Program-made: the position numbers and the translations under genes
Shown here: one piece after another, positions 18,180 to 25,370 of the stretch
Layout: every line of letters starts with the position of its first letter
How positions within the stretch are numbered: the first letter of the stretch is position 1
The notes under the pieces: generated by a model
The model's input: only the letters and a program-made list of their open reading frames with translations
Database searches by the model: none
What the model was told of the DNA's origin: nothing
Assembly (NCBI GenBank): GCA_902490095.1
Contig: CABUCQ010000009.1
Location: forward strand, 1-28,594
Length of the DNA: 28,594 nucleotides
Direction: 5' to 3'
Source of the DNA: an uncultured Collinsella sp.
Lineage (GTDB): Bacteria; Actinomycetota; Coriobacteriia; Coriobacteriales; Coriobacteriaceae

Positions 18180-18213
18180 GGGCTGGGGACGCTGTTGGGT
18201 GCGTCTCCAGCCC
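18180..18213. terminator. 13-bp stem hairpin between the DUF3830 operon and the ATPase
   Basis: GGGCTGGGGACGC (18180-18192) pairs with GCGTCTCCAGCCC (18201-18213) with one G-U-type pair and an 8-base loop. Minus-strand transcripts of the 18269-19212 operon would reach it about 55 bases after the last stop. No clear U-tract is visible, so it could be a transcript-end structure rather than a classic terminator. Confidence 0.4.
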
Positions 18214-18268
18214 TCTGATACTTACTTTGGATTCCGATGGTGGGGTGTTGTCGGTGCTGCTTGCTTGG

Positions 18269-18793
18269 TTATCTTGTCTCGCCGGACTCCGTGCGCAGAC
18301 GGTAACCGTGGACGAGGTCGCTGATGGCCGGCCAGGGAATCTGGCGGTCGACCCAAAATTGGAGCTGGACCAGATAGCGCTCGGTGGCGCGGGTGAGGGC
18401 CGCGAACTGTTCGTGAGTCTCTACCTGGGCGTAGAGGTCGCGGCTGTGGGCGAGGATGGCGGTCGTGTCGTCCATCTTGCCGGTAACGTCGAAGGCGCCC
18501 GAGAACCAGTCGCACAGGCGCGCGGCGCTGTTGTTGATTGTTGCGAGGTCGGCGGTGCCGTCGTTGGCGTTCTCGTTGGCCTGGGCTCGCAGGAGGGAGA
18601 GGGCGTCGGCGGCGTTCATACAGTAGCCGACGGTGAAGTTCCAGACGGCGAATTCGCGGCCTGTGTCGAGCTTGCGGCGGCGCATGTAGTCGATATCGCG
18701 CGGCTCCTCGAGCATCATTTGATCGGCGAGGGCTTCAAGTGCAGTGGTGTACTCGGCAAGGTCGAGTGCGAGCAGGGTGTTGATATCCATCAT
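18269..18793 (-). CDS. Helical hypothetical protein, partner of DUF3830 protein
   Basis: 174 residues, no family recognised. It appears almost fully alpha-helical (MMDINTLLALDLAEYTTALE, then LEEPRDIDYMRRRKLDTGRE and a repeating helix pattern to the C-terminus) and has no signal or membrane segment. The ATG at 18793 has GGAGG seven bases upstream and begins two bases after the stop of the DUF3830 gene, so the two are translated together. A second ATG follows directly at 18790. Tight coupling suggests the two proteins act in the same pathway. The longer open frame to 18940 overlaps the upstream gene in another frame and is not used. Confidence 0.7.
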   Translation of the reverse strand: MMDINTLLALDLAEYTTALEALADQMMLEEPRDIDYMRRRKLDTGREFAVWNFTVGYCMNAADALSLLRAQANENANDGTADLATINNSAARLCDWFSGAFDVTGKMDDTTAILAHSRDLYAQVETHEQFAALTRATERYLVQLQFWVDRQIPWPAISDLVHGYRLRTESGETR

Positions 18794-18795
18794 CT

Positions 18796-19212
18796 TTAGG
18801 CCTCCGCTTCGATCTCGACGATTTCGTTTTTGATGTACATGCCCTGGTTGTCCCAGACATTGCGGCAAGCAACGGCAAAGCGCTCGCGGTCGGCTTCGCA
18901 GATGCGGGCGAACATGTTGCAGGTGCCAAAGGGCTCGCACACGTCAAAGAAGATGCAGATTGACGACCATCCGCCATACCAGCTCACTGCGCCCGCCGGC
19001 TCGTGAAAGACGGGGTTCTCGATGTGCTCGTAATTGGCGATGGGGCCCGATACGGGATAGGTTACCTCGGCATCGCAGATCTTGGCCGAAAAGATACGTG
19101 ACTCGACCGGACAGGACGATTCGAACAGCTTGCACGCCTCGGGAGCCTTGTCCCAGAGCATGTCGGCGAGAAACGTCTCGCCATTCAGCGTGATCTTGAG
19201 CATTTTTGTCAT
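18796..19212 (-). CDS. DUF3830 family (cyclophilin-like fold) protein
   Basis: 138 residues. The sequence runs KITLNGETFLADMLWDKAPEA near the N-terminus, then VTYPVSGPIANYEH, NPVFHEPAGAVSWYGGWSSI and ICIFFD, a pattern typical of DUF3830, which has a cyclophilin-like barrel. These proteins often sit in operons for purine, hydantoin or amide catabolism, though their activity is unknown. The ATG at 19212 has GGAGG upstream at good spacing; a longer frame to 19299 lacks a better site. It leads a two-gene operon. Carbamate kinase lies divergently to the right, and an amidohydrolase further right. Confidence 0.7.
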   Translation of the reverse strand: MTKMLKITLNGETFLADMLWDKAPEACKLFESSCPVESRIFSAKICDAEVTYPVSGPIANYEHIENPVFHEPAGAVSWYGGWSSICIFFDVCEPFGTCNMFARICEADRERFAVACRNVWDNQGMYIKNEIVEIEAEA

Positions 19213-19338
19213 AGTAAGGACCTCCTCAATCCGTCGCTCAAGGGGTTCGCTGGCGGATAAGGAGAAGACAGCAGCGGGGTCGCCGAACCCAAACTTCACG
19301 ACAGATCTCTGTCGCCCCAGCCCGCGCTGTTCTTCGCT

Positions 19339-19367
19339 AAAGTACCATGCCGTAATTGCGTGCGCAA
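19339..19367 (-). promoter_or_regulatory. Promoter of the DUF3830 operon with a dyad over the -35
   Basis: On the minus strand, TTGCGC (19367-19362), a 17-base spacer and TACTTT (19344-19339), with TGG before the -10 (extended form). The start would be near 19332, about 120 bases before the ATG. A dyad ATTGCG-TG-CGCAAT (19355-19368) covers the -35, a plausible repressor site. Confidence 0.5.
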
Positions 19368-19439
19368 TATCAGTTTTTGAATTTCTGGAAGCGGCAATCG
19401 ACGAGACGGCTCGCCGGCTGCCGGCCGACGCGTGGTATG

Positions 19440-19760
19440 AGCACTCGTCTATTCCTTAAGTTGGATGAAAAACGCCGTGTTATTGCAGGGCTGCATACTC
19501 GTCCAATAAGTGCATAGAATCTCGTATAGTACGAGTAAGATTTTGCGCTGTCTGTTTTATGTTTAGCAAAGATATAGTTTGCATAATCGAGTCTAATTCC
19601 TGCTCTATTAAAATAAAGTTGCACGTAAATGACGTAGATATGCTTGAGCTGGGGTTCTGTACGCTGAGCGGATAAAAACGACCGTTCACCGTTCAACTAT
19701 TTTCAAAATGAATAAAATGAGCGATAAAGAGAATATAAACCTTAATAAACTCGCGTATCG
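19440..19760. other. A/T-rich non-coding stretch upstream of arcC
   Basis: This region is clearly richer in A/T than its surroundings. It holds a dyad CTCGTA-TAG-TACGAG (19521-19535), TATAAA at 19734-19739, and AATGAATAAAATGA near 19708-19721, whose left half resembles an ArgR half-site. The open frames inside (for example 19480-19689, minus) lack ribosome binding sites and recognisable products. It probably carries arcC control sequences or a decayed gene. Confidence 0.4.
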
Positions 19761-19814
19761 CACGGGCGCGGGTTATTAATGGGTTGTAGGCCTTTTACAG
19801 AAAGGATTCCAGCA

Positions 19815-20777
19815 ATGTCTAAGCCTCTTGGTAAGCCCGATCGTATTGTCGTCGCCCTTGGCGGCAACGCCCTCGGCAACAATCCCGTTGAGCAGATCGA
19901 GGCCGTGAGCAACACCGCTCACGCTCTTCTCGGCCTGATCGAGCAGGGCAACGAGATCATCATCACCCACGGCAACGGTCCGCAGGTCGGCATGATCCAG
20001 AACGCCTTCGCCGCTGCCCATGACGCCATCGGCACCCCCGAGATGCCGCTGCCCGAGTGCGGCGCCATGTCCCAGGGCTACATCGGCTATCACCTGCAGC
20101 AGGGCATTGGCCGCGAGATGCACAAGCGCTATAAGCGTTGGCACGCCGCCACCGTTGTCACCCAGATCGAGTGCGATCCCGACGATCCCGCGTTCAAGAA
20201 CCCGACCAAGCCAATCGGCCCCTTCTACACCGAGGAGCAGGCCAAGGAGTTCATGGCCGAGGATCCCTCCAAGGTCTTCGTCGAGGATTCCGGTCGCGGC
20301 TGGCGTCGCGTCGTCGCTTCCCCCGATCCCAAGAAGATCGTCGAGGCTGACTCCATCCTCAACCTGCTCGACAACGAGTTCATCGTCATCGCCTGCGGTG
20401 GCGGCGGCATCCCCGTCGTCCGCGATTACGAGAACAAGGGCTGCTACAAGGGCGTTCCCGCCGTCATCGACAAGGACCTGGGTGGCGAGCTGCTGGCCGA
20501 GGACTGCGACGCCGACGTTCTGTTCCTGCTGACCGCCGTTGAGCATGTCGCCATCAACTTTGGCAAGCCCAACCAGGAGGAGCTCGAGGACATCACCGCC
20601 GACGAGGCCGAGCGCCTGGCCGACGAGGGCCAGTTCGGCAAGGGTTCCATGGAGCCCAAGGTCCGCGCCGCCATCAAGTTCGCCCGCTCCCGCAAGGGCC
20701 GCACCTGCATCATCGGCGCCCTGGACAAGGCCGCCGAGACCATGGCCGGCCTCTCCGGTACCCGCATCCACGAGTAG
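19815..20777 (+). CDS. arcC: Carbamate kinase
   Basis: 320 residues, the usual length. It transfers phosphate from carbamoyl phosphate to ADP, giving ATP, ammonia and CO2, the last step of arginine deiminase or similar amidine and ureide breakdown. Seen: ALGGNALGNN near residue 15, ITHGNGPQVGMIQN (about 50), GYIGYHLQQ, and ACGGGGIPVV with VIDKDLGGELLA in the C-terminal half. AAAGGA at 19801-19806 lies eight bases before the ATG, so this start is preferred over the longer frame. It stands alone: no arginine deiminase or carbamoyltransferase is in the window, so the carbamoyl phosphate source is elsewhere. A terminator follows closely. C-rich codons suggest high expression. Confidence 0.95.
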   Translation: MSKPLGKPDRIVVALGGNALGNNPVEQIEAVSNTAHALLGLIEQGNEIIITHGNGPQVGMIQNAFAAAHDAIGTPEMPLPECGAMSQGYIGYHLQQGIGREMHKRYKRWHAATVVTQIECDPDDPAFKNPTKPIGPFYTEEQAKEFMAEDPSKVFVEDSGRGWRRVVASPDPKKIVEADSILNLLDNEFIVIACGGGGIPVVRDYENKGCYKGVPAVIDKDLGGELLAEDCDADVLFLLTAVEHVAINFGKPNQEELEDITADEAERLADEGQFGKGSMEPKVRAAIKFARSRKGRTCIIGALDKAAETMAGLSGTRIHE

Positions 20778-20799
20778 CCTCTACTCCATTGCCTCTCTC

Positions 20800-20823
20800 G
20801 TGGGCGCCAGGCAAGGCGCCCAC
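20800..20823 (+). other. 9-bp stem hairpin after arcC
   Basis: GTGGGCGCC and GGCGCCCAC form a perfect 9-bp stem with loop AGGCAA, 22 bases after the arcC stop. It lacks a following U-tract and precedes the clear terminator at 20843, so it may protect the 3' end or pause polymerase. Confidence 0.5.
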
Positions 20824-20842
20824 AAACTAGCCTCTCTTCATG

Positions 20843-20879
20843 AGCCCCGCAGTCCGCTCCGACTGCGGGGCTTTTGTTT
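20843..20879 (+). terminator. Intrinsic terminator of arcC
   Basis: AGCCCCGCAGTC and GACTGCGGGGCT form a perfect 12-bp stem with a 6-base loop, followed by TTTGTTT. Confidence 0.85.
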
Positions 20880-20930
20880 CAACGCGGCACTTAGGGACGG
20901 TTCTGTCTGGCCGCCATGAGTGGCGTCCGC

Positions 20931-20999
20931 AAGGGTTGTCCCCAACGAGCACTCATTTAAGTCTGTCCCCAATGACTATAAGTCTGTCCCCAACGACTA
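20931..20999. repeat. Tandem 21-base repeats ending at the C39-like gene stop
   Basis: Two head-to-tail 21-base copies (20958-20978 and 20979-20999, core AAGTCTGTCCCCAAYGACTA) differ at one base. A diverged third copy (core TTGTCCCCAACGA) lies at 20931-20951. The second copy supplies the stop codon of the minus-strand peptidase gene. The flanking GGGACGGTTCTGTC phrase has a similar flavour to dispersed intergenic repeats. Confidence 0.7.
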
Positions 21000-22031
21000 G
21001 TAGTAGGCCCACATGGCTTCGGCTTCGTTAAGGACCTCTACGACGCCCCAGCGGCGGGCGCTGCGGCTGGCCGAGTTGGGATCGAAGACTCCAATCTGGT
21101 CGGCGTCGTCAATACCGTAAAGCACAATGTAGTGTCCAACGCTGGTAAAGGTGCCCGGCCGAACGGCGGCGATGACGGGCGCTCCCGAACGCAGCGCCTG
21201 AGTCATCGAGTCGCGATCGTTATGGAGCTCCGTTCCGTTAAGTCCCAACTGCCACGCGCCGCTCGTCATAAACGACCATTCGGTTGCACCGGTGGGGGCG
21301 TAATTGCCCGCCTCGGAAAGCGCGCACATATCGACGGGGGTCATATCGGTGTGTCCCGTCTTAAAGATATAGACCATGGTGAGACACGTAGGCCCGCAGG
21401 CATTTTGGCGGATGGTGCCGCCGGCGTAAGGCAGCTCCGACCACGCAGGGTCGATCTGATACATATGGGGCATCGTGCCGGCTTGCCATTGCGAGCGCGG
21501 GGTCGAAAACGCAAACGAATAGCCGGGTGCGACGGGGGCCTTGAGCAGCTTGTCCTCGGCGGTGGGCTCGAGACCGGCCGAGCCGTGGGACATACAGGAG
21601 CTCATAAGCACAAAGACCAGACAGGTGAGGATAGAGCACAGTGCGAGGCGGAGTCGACGAGCCGGCAGGGCCGGGGCATTCACGTGCGATGTCGAGCGGT
21701 AGGGCTTGCCGTCGCGTCCGCCTTGGGGATGCGAAAAGAAGCGGTTGATATGGATGCCGGGCTGACGTGCGCCGTTGCGGCGCAGTTGCGGAACCTCGGC
21801 CTGACGCTGTCGAGTGCGCGCGCCCAAGCGGCTATCTTGCTGAGCGCTTGTGCCCGTGCTCGGACGGCCACTCTGCCGTGTTCTGCTTGCCTGCTGCCGA
21901 GACGAAGGCCTGGGTTGCTCTTGGAGGCGTTGCGGATTGCTGCTCGTGGCACTTCTGGGCGTCGGCGTGGTACGGCCAGCAAGGCGAACGCTTTGTCGCC
22001 GTTGATCACCGTCGTTGTATCCGTATGCCAT
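20997..22031 (-). CDS. Membrane-anchored C39-like cysteine peptidase
   Basis: 344 residues. Residues 1-120 are Arg/Gln/Ser/Pro-rich and probably disordered in the cytoplasm. One membrane segment (about 127-146, LRLALCSILTCLVFVLMSSC) follows, then an extracytoplasmic domain with the papain-like C39 pattern: Gln209 and Cys212 in RQNACGPTCL, His300 in VGHYIVLYGID, Asp317 in FDPNS. C39-like enzymes cut peptides, often at Gly-Gly. No transporter domain or peptide substrate gene is nearby, so it is not a standard bacteriocin exporter. The C at 146 in LMSSC resembles a lipobox weakly. AAGGCGG precedes the ATG at 22031. The large basic N-terminus before the anchor is unusual for the group. Confidence 0.75.
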   Translation of the reverse strand: MAYGYNDGDQRRQSVRLAGRTTPTPRSATSSNPQRLQEQPRPSSRQQASRTRQSGRPSTGTSAQQDSRLGARTRQRQAEVPQLRRNGARQPGIHINRFFSHPQGGRDGKPYRSTSHVNAPALPARRLRLALCSILTCLVFVLMSSCMSHGSAGLEPTAEDKLLKAPVAPGYSFAFSTPRSQWQAGTMPHMYQIDPAWSELPYAGGTIRQNACGPTCLTMVYIFKTGHTDMTPVDMCALSEAGNYAPTGATEWSFMTSGAWQLGLNGTELHNDRDSMTQALRSGAPVIAAVRPGTFTSVGHYIVLYGIDDADQIGVFDPNSASRSARRWGVVEVLNEAEAMWAYY

Positions 22032-22391
22032 TCGTACCGCCTTGTCTCATGTATAACCTGTCCATCCTACAAAAAAGATGTGCAACAAATGGGTCTGCGC
22101 GTCAAAAGCTCGGTAAACGGTACGAAAGGCGCAAAACACACGGCCTCAAAAACATCTCTATATGCGTCCGATGAGCGTACGCCCGTCGGACGGGCGGCAA
22201 CAATGAGCGGCAAACCGTGCCGTTCGTCCCAAAAACGACGCCGCTCGTTTTGCAGTTCTGCCTTCGGTCGAGCTACAAGCGGAGCTGCTGCGCCAAGGCC
22301 GTATCTTAAAGCCACGAAATAAAAGAGCGCGGCAAAACAGACCGCGCAAGGGGTGACGTCAAGGGGCGTCAAAAAGGAAAGGAGGGGAACA
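22032..22391 (+). promoter_or_regulatory. Divergent control region and leader before the permease
   Basis: No gene is seen here. Structures include GCCCGTC-G-GACGGGC (22181-22195), AAAACGA-CGCCGC-TCGTTTT (22232-22251), a longer GAGCGGC...GCCGCTC pairing around it, and GCGCGG...CCGCGC near 22327-22347. GATGTGCAACAAATG near 22076 resembles half of the palindrome at 8417-8432. A terminator-like attenuator before the permease is possible. No known riboswitch motif was recognised. Confidence 0.35.
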
Positions 22392-23843
22392 ATGGCGGAC
22401 AAGAACGCAGAAGTTGCAGTCGAGGATAACGGCGGCATGAAGAAAACGCTCTCGCTCTGGAACTTCTTTACCATCGGCTTTGGTGCCATCATCGGTACCG
22501 GTTGGGTTCTGCAGGTCGGCGACTGGATGGTCGTGGGCGGCGGTCCCGTTCCCGCTATGATCGCATTCCTCTTGGGTGCAATCTTCCTCGTGCCCGTCGG
22601 AGCTGTTTTCGGTGAGCTCACGGCTGCTATCCCCATCTCGGGCGGCATCGTCGAGTATGTCGATCGTAGCTTTGGCCGTACGCTGAGCTACATCACCGGA
22701 TGGCTTTTGGCCCTGGGCAACGGCATCCTGTGCCCGTGGGAGGCCATCGCCATTTCGACCCTCGTGTCCGAGATGTTCGGCAGCCTGCCCGGCCTTGAGT
22801 GGCTGCGCGCCGTCAAGCTCTACACCATACTGGGGGCCGACGTCTACCTGTTCCCGACGCTGATCGCGCTCGGCTTTGCAGTCTACGTCATCTTCCTCAA
22901 CTTCCGCGGTGCCAGCTCGGCTGCCAAGCTCCAGGCCTTCCTGACCAAGGCCCTGCTCTGCGGCATGCTGCTCGCCATGGGCGTCTCGCTGTTCACCGGC
23001 TCGCCGGACAATGCCATGCCCGTGTTCTCCCAGGTCACCGGCGCTGGCGGCGGCAAGGCCGCTACCGAGAGCTCCAGCCTGTTTGCCGGCATCGTGTCGG
23101 TCCTGGTTCTGACCCCGTTCTTCTACGCTGGCTTCGACACCATTCCTCAGCAGGCTGAGGAAGCAGCCGAGGGCCTCAACTGGAACAAGTTCGGCAAGAT
23201 CATCTCCCTGGCCCTGCTGGCCGCCGGCGGCTTCTACATGGTCTGCATCTACTCGTTCGGCACCATCCTCGACTGGCATGAGTTTGTTAAGAGCCCGGTT
23301 CCCGCGCTTGCCTGCCTCAAAGGCATCAACATGCTTCTGTACCTGGCTATGCTCGTCATCGCCACGCTTGGACCCATGGGCCCGATGAACTCCTTCTACG
23401 GCGCCACGAGCCGCATCATGCTCGCCATGGGCCGCAAGGGCCAGCTGCCCGAGCAGTTCGCCGAGGTCGACCCCAAGTCCGGCGCTCCCAAGCTTGCCTG
23501 CGTCGTTCTGGGCGTCATCACCGTCGTCGGTCCGTTCCTGGGCAAGAACATGCTCATCCCTCTGACCAACGTGTCGGCTCTCGCCTTCATCTTCTCCTGC
23601 GGCATGGTCGCCCTCGCTTGCCTGCGCATGCGCTTCACCGAGCCCGACCTGCCTCGTCCCTACGAGGTGCCCGGCGGCAAGTTTGGCATCGGCCTCGCTA
23701 TCGCTGCCTGCGCCATCATCATCGGCCTGCTCGTGATTCCGTTCTCTCCCGCCTCCCTCAACATGGTGGAGTGGAGCATCGTGATCGGCTGGTTGGCTAT
23801 TGGCCTGGCCCTCATGGCTTTCACCAATTCCCGCAAAAAGTAA
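22392..23843 (+). CDS. APC superfamily amino acid permease
   Basis: 483 residues with about 12 hydrophobic segments and no signal peptide, as expected for the APC (amino acid-polyamine-organocation) family. Seen: the first-helix motif IGFGAIIGTGWVLQVG, glycine-rich PISGGIVEYVDRSFG in the second and third segments, and PFFYAGFDTIPQQAEEA in the middle. It imports an amino acid or a related compound by proton coupling or exchange; the substrate cannot be read from sequence. AAAGGAGGGG lies just before the ATG at 22392. The amidohydrolase follows 131 bases after the stop, with a stem-loop but no U-tract between, so the permease probably supplies the amidohydrolase substrate. Confidence 0.9.
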   Translation: MADKNAEVAVEDNGGMKKTLSLWNFFTIGFGAIIGTGWVLQVGDWMVVGGGPVPAMIAFLLGAIFLVPVGAVFGELTAAIPISGGIVEYVDRSFGRTLSYITGWLLALGNGILCPWEAIAISTLVSEMFGSLPGLEWLRAVKLYTILGADVYLFPTLIALGFAVYVIFLNFRGASSAAKLQAFLTKALLCGMLLAMGVSLFTGSPDNAMPVFSQVTGAGGGKAATESSSLFAGIVSVLVLTPFFYAGFDTIPQQAEEAAEGLNWNKFGKIISLALLAAGGFYMVCIYSFGTILDWHEFVKSPVPALACLKGINMLLYLAMLVIATLGPMGPMNSFYGATSRIMLAMGRKGQLPEQFAEVDPKSGAPKLACVVLGVITVVGPFLGKNMLIPLTNVSALAFIFSCGMVALACLRMRFTEPDLPRPYEVPGGKFGIGLAIAACAIIIGLLVIPFSPASLNMVEWSIVIGWLAIGLALMAFTNSRKK

Positions 23844-23849
23844 CGCCGA

Positions 23850-23901
23850 GCCGGGGCGGATCGGGTGCGCGGGACCCTCTCTTCCGTGCACCGAACCCGG
23901 C
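23850..23901 (+). other. Nested stem-loop between permease and amidohydrolase
   Basis: GCCGGG (23850-23855) pairs with CCCGGC (23896-23901), enclosing GGTGCGCGG with CCGTGCACC (one G-U-type pair). No U-tract follows, so it more likely sets mRNA stability or differential expression in a permease-amidohydrolase operon than acts as a terminator. Confidence 0.5.
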
Positions 23902-23974
23902 GCCACTTGGGTAGCTTTGTGAGGCCTTAACCCAACACGGCCTCGCCCACTATATGGATCCATAAGGAGGAACC

Positions 23975-25252
23975 ATGTCCACTAAGTATGCAATCGTTGG
24001 CGGTAAGCTCATCGACGGTACCGGTGCCGAGCCGGTCGAGAACTCCCTCGTTCTCGTCGACGACAACGGCAAGATCGAGTACGCCGGTGCTATGCAGGAC
24101 CTTCCCGAGGGCGTTGAGGTTATCGACGCCGCCGGCAAGACCGTCCTTCCCGGCCTGATCGACACCCATCTGCACTTCTCGGGCAACCTGACCGACGATG
24201 ACACCGATTGGGTCATGCAGCCGCTCCTCGAGAAGCAGGCCGTCGCCGTCAAGCAGGCCTACGACTGCCTCACCCACGGCCTCACCACCGTCTGCGAGAT
24301 CGGCCGCTTTGGTATCCAGATCCGTGACTGCATCGACAAGGGCGTCTTTAAGGGCCCGCGCGTTCTGGCCACCGGTCTGGGCTTCTGCCGTGTTGCCGGT
24401 CACGGTGACTCCCACCACTGCACCCAGGAGCTCAACAAGGAATCCCACCCCTGGGGCGATCAGGTCGACGGTCCTTGGGAGCTGCGCAAGGCCGTCCGTC
24501 GTCGCCTGCGCGAGAACCCCGATGCCATCAAGATCTGGGCAACCGGTGGTGGCATCTGGCGCTGGGACTCCGGTCGCGACCAGCACTATTGCTCCGAGGA
24601 GATCCAGGCCGTGGTCGAAGAGGCAAAGATGGTCGGCATCCCCGTGTGGAGCCACTGCTACAACAACCACGCCGCTGCCTACGATTCCGTCCGCTTTGGC
24701 TGCGAGCAGCTGATTCACGGCTTCGATATCGATGAGCGCACCATGGACCTCATGGCCGAGCAGGGTACCTTCTTCACCCCGACGATCGCCTTCCTGCCCA
24801 CCTGGTACGCCACCTATCCGCCCGTCTACGTCCCCGAGCTGCACGACAAGTACGAGGGCACCCTGGTCGAGAAGGAGCTGCAGCGCAACTACGACTGCCT
24901 GCGCGAGGCTAAGAAGCGCGGCGTCGTCATGACGATCGGCTCCGACTCCTTCTCCTTCGTCACCCCGTACGGCACCTGCTCCATCGAGGAGATGTACGAG
25001 TTCGTCGACAAGATCGGCTTCACCCCGGTCGAGACCATCACCTGTGCAACCCTCAACGGTGCCAAGATGTGCCACATCGAGGACGAGACCGGTTCCATCG
25101 AGGCCGGCAAGTGCGCCGACCTGCTGGTCGTCAACGGTGACGTCGCTGCCGACATCCACGTGCTCAACACTGACAACATGGACGTCATCATGAAGGACGG
25201 CTGGATTGTCGAGGCCGGCACCTTCGGCGAGGCAAACAAGTACAGCGCCTAA
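23975..25252 (+). CDS. Metal-dependent amidohydrolase
   Basis: 425 residues, amidohydrolase superfamily. Seen: DTHLHF (His65, His67), a carboxylated-lysine-like AIKIWATGGG (Lys186), metal His227 (WSHCYNN) and His248 (LIHGFDID), and catalytic Asp324 (IGSDSF), the full set for a binuclear zinc or manganese site. The ATGGG and HGFDID segments resemble the Sgx9260/Cc2672 group (Xaa-Pro-, Xaa-Arg- and Xaa-Lys-type dipeptidases, imidazolonepropionase-related). An N-acyl amino acid or dipeptide substrate is therefore likely but unproven. The enzyme is cytoplasmic. AAGGAGG lies four bases before the ATG. It sits between the permease and a LytS-type sensor, so uptake, hydrolysis and sensing may be linked. 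Confidence 0.9.
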   Translation: MSTKYAIVGGKLIDGTGAEPVENSLVLVDDNGKIEYAGAMQDLPEGVEVIDAAGKTVLPGLIDTHLHFSGNLTDDDTDWVMQPLLEKQAVAVKQAYDCLTHGLTTVCEIGRFGIQIRDCIDKGVFKGPRVLATGLGFCRVAGHGDSHHCTQELNKESHPWGDQVDGPWELRKAVRRRLRENPDAIKIWATGGGIWRWDSGRDQHYCSEEIQAVVEEAKMVGIPVWSHCYNNHAAAYDSVRFGCEQLIHGFDIDERTMDLMAEQGTFFTPTIAFLPTWYATYPPVYVPELHDKYEGTLVEKELQRNYDCLREAKKRGVVMTIGSDSFSFVTPYGTCSIEEMYEFVDKIGFTPVETITCATLNGAKMCHIEDETGSIEAGKCADLLVVNGDVAADIHVLNTDNMDVIMKDGWIVEAGTFGEANKYSA

Positions 25253-25293
25253 GCTACCGTTCATCGATGGCTTGATGTAAAACACAGTATTTG

Positions 25294-25308
25294 ATTGCAT
25301 AATGCAAT
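25294..25308. promoter_or_regulatory. Palindrome ATTGCAT-A-ATGCAAT over a -10-like CATAAT
   Basis: A perfect 7-bp-armed palindrome contains CATAAT (25298-25303), a likely -10 for the two-component genes; TTGATG at 25272 is a weak -35 (20-base spacer). A repressor here would block initiation. The LytTR regulator encoded just downstream is one candidate binder, though LytTR sites are usually direct repeats. Confidence 0.4.
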
Positions 25309-25310
25309 GG

Positions 25311-25337
25311 AGAGGGTCGCTTACGGCCCTCTTTATT
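25311..25337 (+). terminator. Hairpin at the start of the sensor kinase transcript
   Basis: AGAGGGTCG pairs with CGGCCCTCT (one G-U-type pair, CTTA loop), followed by TTATT. It could end amidohydrolase transcripts. For transcripts starting at the promoter over 25298, it would be right at the 5' end. The U-tract is weak. Confidence 0.45.
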
Positions 25338-25370
25338 GCTATGGGGTGCGTCAGTAAGAAGGAGATGACG

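Noticed and set aside
19480..19689. Small minus-strand open frame in the A/T-rich gap
   Set aside because: It starts with GTG without a ribosome binding site and the product resembles nothing known; left as non-coding.
22359..23963. Minus-strand open frame of 534 codons opposite the permease
   Set aside because: Glu/Gly/His-rich translation typical of the antisense of a hydrophobic GC-rich gene; the permease reading is far better supported.
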